The position numbers and the translations under genes were made by a program. The notes under the pieces are model-generated. The model did no database searches. It saw only the letters and a list, made by a program, of their open reading frames with translations, and had not been told where the DNA came from. Below, piece by piece: positions 11,101 to 19,288 of a stretch of DNA of 41,412 nucleotides; positions within the stretch are counted from its first letter, which is position 1, and every line of letters begins with the position of its first letter. The stretch comes from a bacterium (lineage in GTDB: Bacteria > UBP14 > UBA6098 > B30-G16): the NCBI GenBank assembly GCA_021162205.1, contig JAGGZE010000085.1, forward strand, positions 1 through 41,412, written 5' to 3'.

Positions 11101-14100
11101 GTATCGTAAGGTTCGAAGAAATGGCAATCATAAGGACCATCACTGTCCCAGGAAAGAGTCAGGATAGAAGCGCGTTGAGGGTCATCCGCATCGCGCTTGA
11201 GAGAAACCTTAAGTTTCCTATTATCTCGAACCCAAGTGGTGCAGCAAGGAGATGGGTTGACACAATAAGCCATATCATCGCCCCAATATCCTGTGAAACC
11301 AGTTCCCGGACAAGATGTAAGATGATTTCCATCATGATAGACCAATGTAGATTCACCGACAGCGAGGTCGTTCACGAAGATGGTATCGCTGTTGTTGACA
11401 CTATCACCATCACAGTCCTCATTATCGGTAGTAGTAAGGAACAGGTCGATTGCCCCAATATTCGCAACATGTTCATCACACCATAATGGACCGACATGGT
11501 CAGAAATATCTGTAATTTTATATTTTGCCTCGAATGGGCACAAACTAAGCTGAGTAACAACATAAACCGGCGGTGTCGGGTCGACATAGAATGTGAACCT
11601 TGCAACCTGACGGTCATTAACTAACGGGTCTGGCCAAGCATCCGGGTCGAGTGTGTCTACTGCCCAATTCATACCTGGAACAAAATCCCTGAATGGGAAA
11701 TAATCTTTAGTCATACCATCATACCAAAGACCATCGGTAGATTCGCCACCCTCACAGAAAGGACAAGGACCGAATCCTGCCGCAGCATCTGTGCAAGAAG
11801 TATGTGCATTATCGGGAGTATATACAGTCACACAAACTTCGTCGCCAGGACGGAATTTTAATCCTGTCGGGTCGGCGGTCGGGTCGAATACGACACGAGT
11901 TCCCCACCATTCATCCGTTGCATTGTGATATCTGATTTTTTCAATCACAAGATTCTGGTCGCTGTTCACAGTATTCGGTGATGTTCTCGGATGACCGATA
12001 GAAGCGGTATGAATCGTGAAATTACGACCGCTCGCACCATTATATTGTGGATGCCAACTGCCATCGCAACCGCGAACTTTTAGATTCATTATAATAGAAT
12101 CTGAATTAACACCTGCAACACCATAATATCTTGGATTATAACCATCGGAAATTAAGTCGTTGTAATAATCGTGTCTATCGACATTGTTGAAACCGATTTC
12201 ATCGAATAAATCGACAGTAATAACCTGAAGTGTATCCGAAGTTACCCAATTATTCGGTGGATAAAACAGCGAATCGGGTGCGGTCGGACCGACAAGGTCG
12301 ATTCTCAAAATGCCGAGTGTATCGGGATGATAACCGAGAGCAGCATAACCAGGGCAACCAAATGCAGCTGGGTCCGCCATAACAGGAACATGGTTTTCTT
12401 CCATAGTGTTAGTTCCATAATTGGGGTCGTTTCCATTATAGCTGAATCCTGCGGCTCCGCACCAGCTTGCATCGCCAGATACCTGAAGGTCGATAGAACC
12501 AAAATCGAGGTCTGTGGGTTTCTGTGAACCCTGACCGAAATCGGGGTCGTCGAAGAATCTTGTGAACTCGACATAAACCTTATCGCCAGAACCTAATCTG
12601 AATAGGTCGGCATCGCCACGACGGAATGGCTCGAGTGTGTTATATATATTCTCGAAATTCACATAAAGTTCGCCACCCTGACCATTATTGTCTTCATCAA
12701 AATACACGCCGGGAGCAGATGAAACCATCGTTCCCCCACCTGGAGTGCAAAGACAAACATCGTAAGGAATAAGGTCGTCTTGCGTAACAGTGATTACATC
12801 GGTTCCAGTAGGAGCAAAGAAACCGGTCTCCTCAGAGCCGACGCCCTGACGAAGAATAGTGAATGTGATTTCAAAATCTCTCAAATTGAAACCGGAACCA
12901 CCCTCACCATTTGGATATGTAACTCCGTGATTCGTAACATCGTGAACATTGGAATATTGGTCATAAACACGAATGTGGAACATTGGAAGCGAATCGGCAA
13001 GCCATGTATAAGGAACTTGAGTTCCCTCGATAACATCGCTTCTGCGATAATTCGGTCCCGAACACGGAATCGGAAGAGTTCCATAATTGAAATATTCCTT
13101 CGTATCGTCATCGAGCCAATCATTGGATGGATAGCTGTTTGTCGGGCAAATAAGCTCTGCGGTCGGCGCAGAAAGGTCCACAACAAACTGCCAATTTACT
13201 TCTGTCCAATGCATAGGATAAGAATTGTAATCTGTTAATTCAGCGAAAACACCAGCACCAAATTCACAAGTATCGAATTGTGTATGGTAATTTCGGTTGA
13301 ATGCTCGAACAGTAACCTGAACGATAGAACCATCGAGGAAATCGGCAAGTTCATCCTCACTGCCATTGTTTCCAACGGCAATCCAGAATGAATCCAGACC
13401 GCAAGTATCGCGCAAATCGTGAACAACACCGATTTCGTGAGTCGCCACAGTTACATCTGTCCAATCGAGTTCATAACCACTGTGAGCGATACTCACAGGC
13501 GGACAACTTCCAGTGCTGTGGTTGTGAACACAGGTCGGAGGAATTCCAGTAGAAATCGCACCGAGCCAGCCATTACCGTGTCCACCATTATAAGTTTCAG
13601 GTGCGATACCATGAGCATGGTCCGGAAATTCCAGTGGATTCCAGAAAAATACCGAGTCGATACGGCAGGGGAAACCACCGCCATTCATATATCGAATCTC
13701 GACTATAACATAATCTACACAAGTCTGCTGGTCCTTTGTTTTGAAAGAAATCAACTGTGTGGAGTCAGCAGTATAAATGTAAAGGTCGCCATCTGCATGC
13801 ACAGGGTCGGAAATCGAACCCCATTCGTGAGTTGTCGCAGGGTCGAAACTATAAGAAGCCGACATTCCATCGACACCCTGAAGGTCCGAATGTGGACCAT
13901 TTGAACCGACTCTATTGTCGGGATAAAGTGCGAATACATAAGGTGGAATCGTATCCTGTCCGATAATCTGTTCCGCCTTGCTCCATCGTTGAGCTTCTGG
14001 AGTGCTTGGAACAGGATTATCTGGCTCGACTTCGACATGACCCAAAGGTGGCAAAGAACGGTGGTTTCTATCATCGTCTATATAACAATAAAAATCATCG

Positions 14101-15092
14101 GGGCCGGTGAAACCGACATAGAAAGTATCCATATCGGAGATACCTTCGATACCACCACCATTGGTTATACAACCATGACATCCTGTTGTTTGAAGCACAA
14201 TCCAAATTCTTCGGAAAGGAAGATATTCAGAATAACCGAGAACAGATGGAATTACAATCGAATTCTGAAAATAGACTACTGTTTGCCAACCGTAAAGTTG
14301 ATGACCATCAGCAACCCTATCGAGTGCTGGAACACGAATCCATCTATTGATAGGTGTAACACCATCGGGACCAAAAGTTGCTGGAAGGGTATCGAAAGTC
14401 CATGTAACAGCCGTGGGTTCACCCTGGTCGATATTATAAATTCTCTGGTCCACACCGAGTTGCTCGACAACACCATTTATATCGGTCTCGTCGAATATGT
14501 CGTTGAGCGAATGGTCGGTAACATGCCATTCATCGACATAGAACTGAACACCAGTGTAGTAATCTTTCGCCGAATCGGGATTGGAAGCTATATATGTAGG
14601 ATAATACATATCATAAGCATGCTGAGAGTTAATCGGTGCAATATCCTCGTTAGGGTCGAAATCCTGAGTGCCCCAAACAGTTAATTTCATACCGGCAACT
14701 CTGATTTGGTCCGTTGCGGCACGAAGGTCCATTCTGAGAACCGCTCTATCGGAACGGACACGAACCAAATCCTCATCGGGTGTAGATTCCATATCTATTC
14801 CCCACAGTCCATACACAGGGGTTTCCTCGATACTCATAGTAGGATGGTCTTGATAACCAATCCACTCATTAGCTCGAGCTGGAGTATAGCTACTTATTAC
14901 CGAGAAATCTGGAAGATACCAACTCGGAATTTGAGCTACACCGCCGGGACCTGTGCCTGGATACGGAGGCGTCCCCTCGACAATGTTGAATACATTAAAA
15001 TATTGCCAGTCACTTCCAGTCTGGGCGGAAACCGCACCAAACATCAGAAGAAAACTAACGAGCACTACAACAGCTACTCCTCTGCCTTTCAT
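5160..15092 (-). CDS. Giant secreted surface protein with T9SS-type C-terminal sorting domain
   Basis: ORF given as 5160-15221. The start at 15092 (MKGRGVAVVVLVSFLLMFGAVSAQ, signal peptide) is preferred because GGGAG lies just upstream. C-terminus has FPNPFNAATVINYQLPEKANVRIEVFDLSGHKVNTLV...GIYFYKITAGSFKDTKRMILSK. Confidence 0.85.
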   Translation of the reverse strand: MKGRGVAVVVLVSFLLMFGAVSAQTGSDWQYFNVFNIVEGTPPYPGTGPGGVAQIPSWYLPDFSVISSYTPARANEWIGYQDHPTMSIEETPVYGLWGIDMESTPDEDLVRVRSDRAVLRMDLRAATDQIRVAGMKLTVWGTQDFDPNEDIAPINSQHAYDMYYPTYIASNPDSAKDYYTGVQFYVDEWHVTDHSLNDIFDETDINGVVEQLGVDQRIYNIDQGEPTAVTWTFDTLPATFGPDGVTPINRWIRVPALDRVADGHQLYGWQTVVYFQNSIVIPSVLGYSEYLPFRRIWIVLQTTGCHGCITNGGGIEGISDMDTFYVGFTGPDDFYCYIDDDRNHRSLPPLGHVEVEPDNPVPSTPEAQRWSKAEQIIGQDTIPPYVFALYPDNRVGSNGPHSDLQGVDGMSASYSFDPATTHEWGSISDPVHADGDLYIYTADSTQLISFKTKDQQTCVDYVIVEIRYMNGGGFPCRIDSVFFWNPLEFPDHAHGIAPETYNGGHGNGWLGAISTGIPPTCVHNHSTGSCPPVSIAHSGYELDWTDVTVATHEIGVVHDLRDTCGLDSFWIAVGNNGSEDELADFLDGSIVQVTVRAFNRNYHTQFDTCEFGAGVFAELTDYNSYPMHWTEVNWQFVVDLSAPTAELICPTNSYPSNDWLDDDTKEYFNYGTLPIPCSGPNYRRSDVIEGTQVPYTWLADSLPMFHIRVYDQYSNVHDVTNHGVTYPNGEGGSGFNLRDFEITFTILRQGVGSEETGFFAPTGTDVITVTQDDLIPYDVCLCTPGGGTMVSSAPGVYFDEDNNGQGGELYVNFENIYNTLEPFRRGDADLFRLGSGDKVYVEFTRFFDDPDFGQGSQKPTDLDFGSIDLQVSGDASWCGAAGFSYNGNDPNYGTNTMEENHVPVMADPAAFGCPGYAALGYHPDTLGILRIDLVGPTAPDSLFYPPNNWVTSDTLQVITVDLFDEIGFNNVDRHDYYNDLISDGYNPRYYGVAGVNSDSIIMNLKVRGCDGSWHPQYNGASGRNFTIHTASIGHPRTSPNTVNSDQNLVIEKIRYHNATDEWWGTRVVFDPTADPTGLKFRPGDEVCVTVYTPDNAHTSCTDAAAGFGPCPFCEGGESTDGLWYDGMTKDYFPFRDFVPGMNWAVDTLDPDAWPDPLVNDRQVARFTFYVDPTPPVYVVTQLSLCPFEAKYKITDISDHVGPLWCDEHVANIGAIDLFLTTTDNEDCDGDSVNNSDTIFVNDLAVGESTLVYHDGNHLTSCPGTGFTGYWGDDMAYCVNPSPCCTTWVRDNRKLKVSLKRDADDPQRASILTLSWDSDGPYDCHFFEPYDTVNVKILAGDEPNTPWFPATARPEPWVGPYTGASGPDYYAWYHDEDCFTFPTDACDQYDTWITVRGQRCTAHTYAGAGGIVYNYDCNGLIARTYTQRCDFENPNWDEVHNETFVVQPSLDVTEVRWFNDSAWVRWNVFPPQLFNYPPDLAGMYAEMDQVLGYDWVIPSNPISDTDTADAIISRGLVSSYTTDPQLDDWTKGLNFITFEIQTCTDSIVWECLGGDHPYSDSVVNHSPYARVVLFDSAGTQVWSYEDWYDCTCEHCWLHYTPLRDTIPLETHGCVDGGILQIGPINQLGAVYDTLIDSVMFYDTVTTSWVLASTDTNVYWGGPVLRIDPTSDPSTYRHENLSAGGDTNYISWDAPVFGFLNNDSIVVIVRIATRNANQFNLPDGYVDNDSIADYHYYSFAYRVDMEPPAARFSSLVAGTGYEEVNCIYRHDTNHIIRVRLESIIDSGVGCSGGGTDVAWTTTWPLPAVVEGSDVLRYLYHPDLDESLELVYNPGTYYLYTNEYKEIHNCADENQVARAMILASPITLYHGVDTETGTVYETILDEDTLFIADSLWAEAIVQDRLGNEQIVQSHPMGLDNGLPFVKGIAFTTAIRETTGWDYTYDTTGAPIDSTPVIGGITGFTEWDPSLFRLPWDSGVSTQDSLIGVFNFGDLCTVFVRIWFNDNMDMRDIDPLTGHIVRFQPEGWTHWFPVIPIETGAGFYPLAQLYADYSLVGEGPIWRSVPSDRDAISFEHPDVSLSDIEPGWNTDREWIGYMVIAGGNLMDGVANLRIQGFDDNAGNNMVDHVYPFRIETEYHPPTMGWPTPEQFDNSESDSWETPYGGGPNVITGYEDGYFECDSAFVPVSFCNEINAFDFDPTITDSIVFFVYFHDTIWASLDPTAPSAEHYTIDNVSTSTDIWYDGVSGYYFARIPCDSFDLAVDAGLGTRYASVEVRIYSRFYPDVYVSDEYSNIYIDNEDLTCSELRMSILSDVPPGTDTLVFPVTTSAVKFAIEGSMIQEADYVDIVLINMLTGLEVPVTGGYIPVSDIPAPDTIWYNGADSVLEYTWNCYGILIPGIYTVEWRVTNEIAIQSGVTSPTGSNTVQHNTCCTRDYFLVPRESFVARGDNFTDALMRTSCNYPTQPASDDIYPWTDEEFYPDYPAWVEIDSTIVDARAYVHRFQITTFNNPDYTSGSTDPFIRDYIEQGGYMGDSLYVIFEVFAGDSLTDSIWMDIHDEFGGDISGSNRALHLSFGIDDTVCITDCLGADHCYFIYSWTVDDQDNRYDGPVEIDVRLWEHPVGSPTVAVSTDNPTYVLLDTYDPEYKIDLLRYAGGAYTTMDWCYNDSLPGEHIWVTNADTILIEATWLQTIFDQAPTAEGYISYDQYSHTRNWDFLRMTIDGMPNHGYDTDDPNDLLEARLWHTTLDPYYFTYSFWYQPDGGYDILPTDVDRWNYFNNNNYEYLWTVSNDPYGNGLAKILIKGRDAAGNILDYDEAENSRSEGKFVLIDTDPPTIDGDLVTVTVGSFEADIDAIDDNLLGGGYYDPVNGTYVLVTVYDTTGDTLLAGPFAVGDDGSVEMQPATFTQDTVLVCATDLAGNQACALVPVQPELVCCSWNLCPGWNYVALSVVPDDPTVDAVFGQQVYTMCDTHLIQYDVTDTLDLEYGYMVFASAETTIEVCGTPYSATDFMVHNLCPGWNLIGAPWTDVPVTAISTDPAGVLLTDNVLEYNCDAHAYQPVLTLNHCKGHLVFVDEACSLWIDTSKTVTSLKKRFASPLWSAKLNVSGINDDFNRTLTIGVADGGTDNFDAGADVVIPPAFPDEMDARIGSYYVDDYRAEGGKITWTLVSRGEITLTADLSDVPDEYDVYIQYKEDLINLGEVGELTLPQGSYNVVVARRAIPTAYKLGQSFPNPFNAATVINYQLPEKANVRIEVFDLSGHKVNTLVNDEQTAGYRSVVWNGTDDGGSTVASGIYFYKITAGSFKDTKRMILSK

Positions 15093-15346
15093 ATTCTTCT
15101 CCCTTCGGAAAAAGGTTTTACTTACTAACATCGACACTAACTTACCTACTGTGTCTACTCCCACATCATACCTCCTGTTTGGATATTTTGTTTCTTTGTC
15201 TCCATAATCGAATAATTTCAAAAATTATTCCCAAAAACTTTATCACATAACAATTACTTACCTGCCTCTATCACTTTCAAACTGCGAATTAAAATGCTTT
15301 TCACTAAAAATATTTTTCCGCTCTATCAAATATCAAAAACAAACAG

Positions 15347-15382
15347 AACTGCTCTCCCTCGACATCAGGGAGCAGTTTTTTT
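15347..15382. terminator. Rho-independent terminator hairpin, possibly bidirectional
   Basis: AACTGCTC(T)CCCT ... AGGGAGCAGTT followed by T-run; lies between the minus-strand genes. Confidence 0.6.
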
Positions 15383-15525
15383 ACTTCCTCGAACAAAGTG
15401 TTGGCACAATCTATTAAACCCATTTGTTATTGTCAAGCCATTTTTGAAAAACTTTTTCATTTCAATAAAATTTAATTAATAATACGCATAACTCCCTATA
15501 ATGTCAAGGAGAAACTTTTATCACC

Positions 15526-17055
15526 TCAGAAACCACTATACCAAAGCCTTGCCACAAAATCCATCTTAAGCTCCCATCTATTCTCATCATTTTTATCCAC
15601 ATTTTCGAGGTTTGAAATCTTTTCAAATTGAAATCTATTATATATCGAAAACTGACCAGAAAAATTCTTAATATCCCAATTTAGACCATCGAGCCAAAAA
15701 GATATTTCAAATCCCGTTCTACGCTCGACCACACCGGTCGGGAAATTTTCCGACCAATCGGTATCTAACCAGGGCTCTGTCCATATATCATCGATTCTAC
15801 CCTCGCCATTACGAATGTGATAAAGTTCTAAATAACCGCTATAAAATGAACCATATAGATTTGTCCTCGTCGAAATCTTATCGAAATCGTTTCCTAATAT
15901 AGCTCCCAACGGTTGATTTTCATAAAGATATCTATTCCACGGTTTTTCCTGATTAAATGTTCTCGGCAGCACCATTTCATATCTAAGCGATTGAGTTATA
16001 AAAACAGGTTTCGACATTAACGAATAATCCGCTTGAACAGCGAAACCGGCCTCGGTAGGTTCTCTATCCTCGGGAACTTCGTGGTCGATTTGAAAATCGT
16101 CTAAAATTCCTTCGGCGCGAAATCTAAAAGGCGGCATCAAAACTTTCATATCTAAACTCCAAAGTGTGTTGTCATCCCACGGATGATTCAATTGCTCGCC
16201 GTGAAATGCATAGAAAGGCATCAAATAATACATTTCGATTTGTCTGCCCATTCCTCCGAAAAGCATTAATTCCGAAAAACCGACCTCGAAATGTGTCCAT
16301 TTCAGTCGAACTCGATGAACTGCTATATACCTATTATATATATCCTTTATAGTATCTCGAATTTCCACATAATTATCGAGCTGTCCGATAGACCAAAATA
16401 CATTCAGATGATTCCCAAAATTGAATTCCGTCTGAATTCGCTCGTAAGGTTTATTTCCCGAAAATGCCATTCCAAGTCCTGTTTTAAGATAATCTTTCCC
16501 GATTTGAAAATAAGTATTTTTTCCACTCCAGCGAACATAAACCTGGTCGGATTTACCGGCAACTCGCGCCCAACGTGCGCCATAATAATTCGGGTTGGAA
16601 TAATATCCACTGTCCATACGATATACCCCGATAGACGACCATCTGCCATAAGTTCCGCCGACACCGAAATTCATTTTACCGAATTTATCGAACTTATCGT
16701 TCCATGAATTCTTCCTAAACCATACGCCGGGTGTCCACAGTGCAAAGCCATTATTTTTCACCTCGAATGGCGACAATAATCTATCGGTTCGTTCGGTCCA
16801 GAAATCATCGGAATTTGAATCGATAACATTTCGCATCTGTCTCATCGTATATGGGCTTATGCTATTTAATATCGGGACTTCCCCTCTCAATTCGAGTTCC
16901 TCGAAAAGCCAGTCGAGTTTATAATCGGGAAGCAGAACAAAATCGGGATTAGGTGAATCGAGCATATCGAGCAGTTCATCTATTCCACCGACATCCAATT
17001 CAGCACCGAAAACAAACAGAAAACCGATTATGATAACTGCAAAAATTTTCCTCAT
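15526..17055 (-). CDS. Outer-membrane beta-barrel protein, capsule-assembly Wzi-like
   Basis: 509 aa with signal peptide; strand-rich sequence with GMGRQIEMYYLMPFYAFHGEQLNHPWDDNTLWSLDMKVL, similar to Wzi-like barrels. Confidence 0.55.
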   Translation of the reverse strand: MRKIFAVIIIGFLFVFGAELDVGGIDELLDMLDSPNPDFVLLPDYKLDWLFEELELRGEVPILNSISPYTMRQMRNVIDSNSDDFWTERTDRLLSPFEVKNNGFALWTPGVWFRKNSWNDKFDKFGKMNFGVGGTYGRWSSIGVYRMDSGYYSNPNYYGARWARVAGKSDQVYVRWSGKNTYFQIGKDYLKTGLGMAFSGNKPYERIQTEFNFGNHLNVFWSIGQLDNYVEIRDTIKDIYNRYIAVHRVRLKWTHFEVGFSELMLFGGMGRQIEMYYLMPFYAFHGEQLNHPWDDNTLWSLDMKVLMPPFRFRAEGILDDFQIDHEVPEDREPTEAGFAVQADYSLMSKPVFITQSLRYEMVLPRTFNQEKPWNRYLYENQPLGAILGNDFDKISTRTNLYGSFYSGYLELYHIRNGEGRIDDIWTEPWLDTDWSENFPTGVVERRTGFEISFWLDGLNWDIKNFSGQFSIYNRFQFEKISNLENVDKNDENRWELKMDFVARLWYSGF

Positions 17056-17058
17056 AAC

Positions 17059-17571
17059 TTATTCCTCTAATAATTTCCTAAGCATTTGAACCTGCCGTCT
17101 GAGTTCTGCATTTTCAGATTCGAGTTTATCGATTTCATCCCGAGCATTTTTCTGATATTCGCTTTTCGGTTTCGATTTCTGCGCACTATTAGTCCCCTTG
17201 CAGGCATTAAGTTCACCGATAATCCCGCTCCAAAGCGATGCATCGAAACGCCACTGACTATCGGGATAATCTTTCAATAATTTCTCGAAACTTTCGACTG
17301 CATCGTTATATTGCCCGAGAACCGATTCGAGATAACCCTTTTTATACAATGCTTCATCGGCATATTCCCAGTCGGGGTATTTGTTCACAAGTTCGCTGAA
17401 TGCGAAATGTGCCTCGTTGAACCGATGTTCTTTCATAGCTTTCATCCCACGCTTGAAATATCCGCTCGGCGATTTGTCTGCACTGTAAAACCGCGGTGCA
17501 CAGCCGACAGCAAATAAAGCAACCAAAATCTCGACAATTATATAGTATGAAATTTTCCTAATCATATTCAC
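17059..17571 (-). CDS. TPR lipoprotein, BamD/YbgF-like
   Basis: 170 aa; lipobox-like LFAVGC; TPR units (FNEAHFAFSELVNKYPDWEYADEALYKKGYLESVLGQYNDAVESFEKLLKDYPDS); C-terminal coiled coil. Confidence 0.65.
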   Translation of the reverse strand: MNMIRKISYYIIVEILVALFAVGCAPRFYSADKSPSGYFKRGMKAMKEHRFNEAHFAFSELVNKYPDWEYADEALYKKGYLESVLGQYNDAVESFEKLLKDYPDSQWRFDASLWSGIIGELNACKGTNSAQKSKPKSEYQKNARDEIDKLESENAELRRQVQMLRKLLEE

Positions 17572-17622
17572 TTACATTGAATTTTTCTATTTAAGATACA
17601 TTATTTTTTTCATTATGCAAAC

Positions 17623-18014
17623 ACCTTTAAGGTGTTTTCTTTGCATTGCTTTTCTTCCCGATGGAATCGGGAATTCATTGCAATGCCAACTTAATATAAA
17701 TCATTATTTTCCTCCGAATAACCTTTAAGGTGTTTTCTTTGCATTGCTTTTCTTCCCGATGGAATCGGGAATTCATTGCAATGCCGACTTAATATAAATC
17801 ATTATTTTCCCCCGAATAACCTTTAAGGTGTTTTCTTTGCATTGCTTTTCTTCCCGATGGAATCGGGAATTCATTGCAATGCCAACTTAATATGAATCAT
17901 TATTTTCCCCCGAATAACCTTTAAGGTGTTTTCTTTGCATTGCTTTTCTTCCCGATGGAATCGGGAATTCATTGCAATGCCAACTTAATATAAATCATTA
18001 TTTTCTCCCGAATA
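17623..18014. repeat. Tandem array, 4 x 98 bp, each unit containing a small hairpin plus a nested double hairpin
   Basis: Units begin at 17623, 17721, 17819 and 17917 with ACCTTTAAGGTGTTTTCTTTGCATTGC...; each contains GCATTGC[TTCCCGAT-GGA-ATCGGGAA]GCAATGC; only a few substitutions between copies. Confidence 0.95.
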
Positions 18015-18249
18015 ACCGCATTTTCAAAATATCGCTAATCTTTCTACCCCATGTAGATATGATGAAAATTATAATCGCAAAAAATACGATAAAAAATCCA
18101 GCAGTTGCAAGAATCGATTCGAGAATGATTTTGCTGAAATCGTCGGATTTCAAAAGCGAGGGCGAATATATCATAATTCCCGCCCCGATAACGAACATAA
18201 CTATCGCTATCCACTGTTTCGAATTTATCTTTTTTAGAAAATTAAACAT
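17998..18249 (-). CDS. Small membrane protein of unknown function (two predicted TM segments)
   Basis: 83 aa; WIAIVMFVIGAGIMIYSPSLL and ILATAGFFIVFFAIIIFIIS hydrophobic stretches; last codons lie inside the last unit of the 98-bp array. Confidence 0.6.
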   Translation of the reverse strand: MFNFLKKINSKQWIAIVMFVIGAGIMIYSPSLLKSDDFSKIILESILATAGFFIVFFAIIIFIISTWGRKISDILKMRLFGRK

Positions 18250-18286
18250 TTTATCTCTATCGACTATCGAGGTCTGAAAACCTCTC

Positions 18287-19243
18287 CTACATATTGGTGT
18301 GTTTCTTTTTCAAAATTATCTCGTATCCACCGTAAATATTTCCACCGGAATTTTTAAGTTCCTTTTTAATTTGCGATGCTATAGTCGCTATTTGGTCTGG
18401 AGTAACAGCGGCGCGGTTCGGGTCGATATCGACAACCGCTATGGTAATTCCAAAAAATGGGAAAAATCTTTTGATACCGTGCCTATCGAGTCCCTCGATA
18501 CCGCCTCGTTCTATATCGCTTTTTTCATAAAATTTTGGAGCGGATTTTTTCACCGAATCGACTGCGAAATCCGCCATTGTTCGCATTGTATAGGGATTGC
18601 CGATAACGACGAAATCGTCTCCGCCGATATGCCCGAGAAAATCATCCGAACTGCCGACCTGTTCTATCGCTTCTCGCAAAGATTTCGCAACCAGTAAAAT
18701 CACATTATCGCCTTTCGAGAACCCATATCTATCGTTGTATGGTTTGAAATTATCGATATCGACATAGGCGACCGAGAATAGTTTTTTTTCACTTATCGCA
18801 TTCGAAATCGTTTTTATTATCTCATCATTGCCGGGCAATCCCGACAGCGGATTTGCCGAACGACTCGATTTAAGTCTTCGCAAAATGCTTCGTATCCGAG
18901 CGGAAATCTCGCGATAATCGATTTGGTCTTTCACAAGATAATCGTCTGCACCGCCATCGAAACCCTTGAGTTTATAACTTATATCGTCCATACAGGTGAG
19001 CAAAACCACAGGGATATGCGATGTCGAATAATCGCCTTTAATTTTCCTGCATACCTCGAGACCGCTCATCTGTGGCATATTGACATCGAGCAGGATTAAA
19101 TCGGGTTCGAGAGTTTTAGCGAGCTCGATACCCTCGATTGGGTCGTCGCAGGTTATCACCTCGAAATCGTTAGCTCGCAGTCTTGCCTGTAAAACCTCGA
19201 GGTTATTAATTTCATCGTCGATAATTAAAATCTTTTCCGCCAT
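18287..19243 (-). CDS. Response regulator with receiver domain and GGDEF-like domain (GGDDF motif)
   Basis: MAEKILIIDDEINNLEVLQARL...DLILLDVNMPQMSG (REC) followed by VAYVDIDNFKPYNDRYGFSKGD...GHIGGDDFVVIG. Confidence 0.88.
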   Translation of the reverse strand: MAEKILIIDDEINNLEVLQARLRANDFEVITCDDPIEGIELAKTLEPDLILLDVNMPQMSGLEVCRKIKGDYSTSHIPVVLLTCMDDISYKLKGFDGGADDYLVKDQIDYREISARIRSILRRLKSSRSANPLSGLPGNDEIIKTISNAISEKKLFSVAYVDIDNFKPYNDRYGFSKGDNVILLVAKSLREAIEQVGSSDDFLGHIGGDDFVVIGNPYTMRTMADFAVDSVKKSAPKFYEKSDIERGGIEGLDRHGIKRFFPFFGITIAVVDIDPNRAAVTPDQIATIASQIKKELKNSGGNIYGGYEIILKKKHTNM

Positions 19244-19268
19244 TTTTCACCTCTTATCAAATTCTTGC

Positions 19269-19286
19269 AGACGACTGAAGTCGTCT
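19269..19286. repeat. Short perfect inverted repeat, intercistronic
   Basis: AGACGACT-GA-AGTCGTCT between the polyferredoxin stop and the REC-GGDEF start. Confidence 0.65.
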
Positions 19287-19288
19287 AT

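Noticed and set aside
13989-14684. 231-aa ORF and many other ORFs antisense to the 3353-aa gene
   Set aside because: Numerous overlapping ORFs on both strands are expected from the TCG/ATC-rich codon usage; the minus-strand frame has a signal peptide and sorting domain.
15093-15221. 43-aa N-terminal extension of the giant protein
   Set aside because: The signal peptide starts at MKGRGVAVV (15092), preceded by GGGAG; upstream residues look untranslated.
17623-18014. CRISPR array
   Set aside because: Repeats are contiguous 98-bp units without variable spacers; no cas genes in the window.
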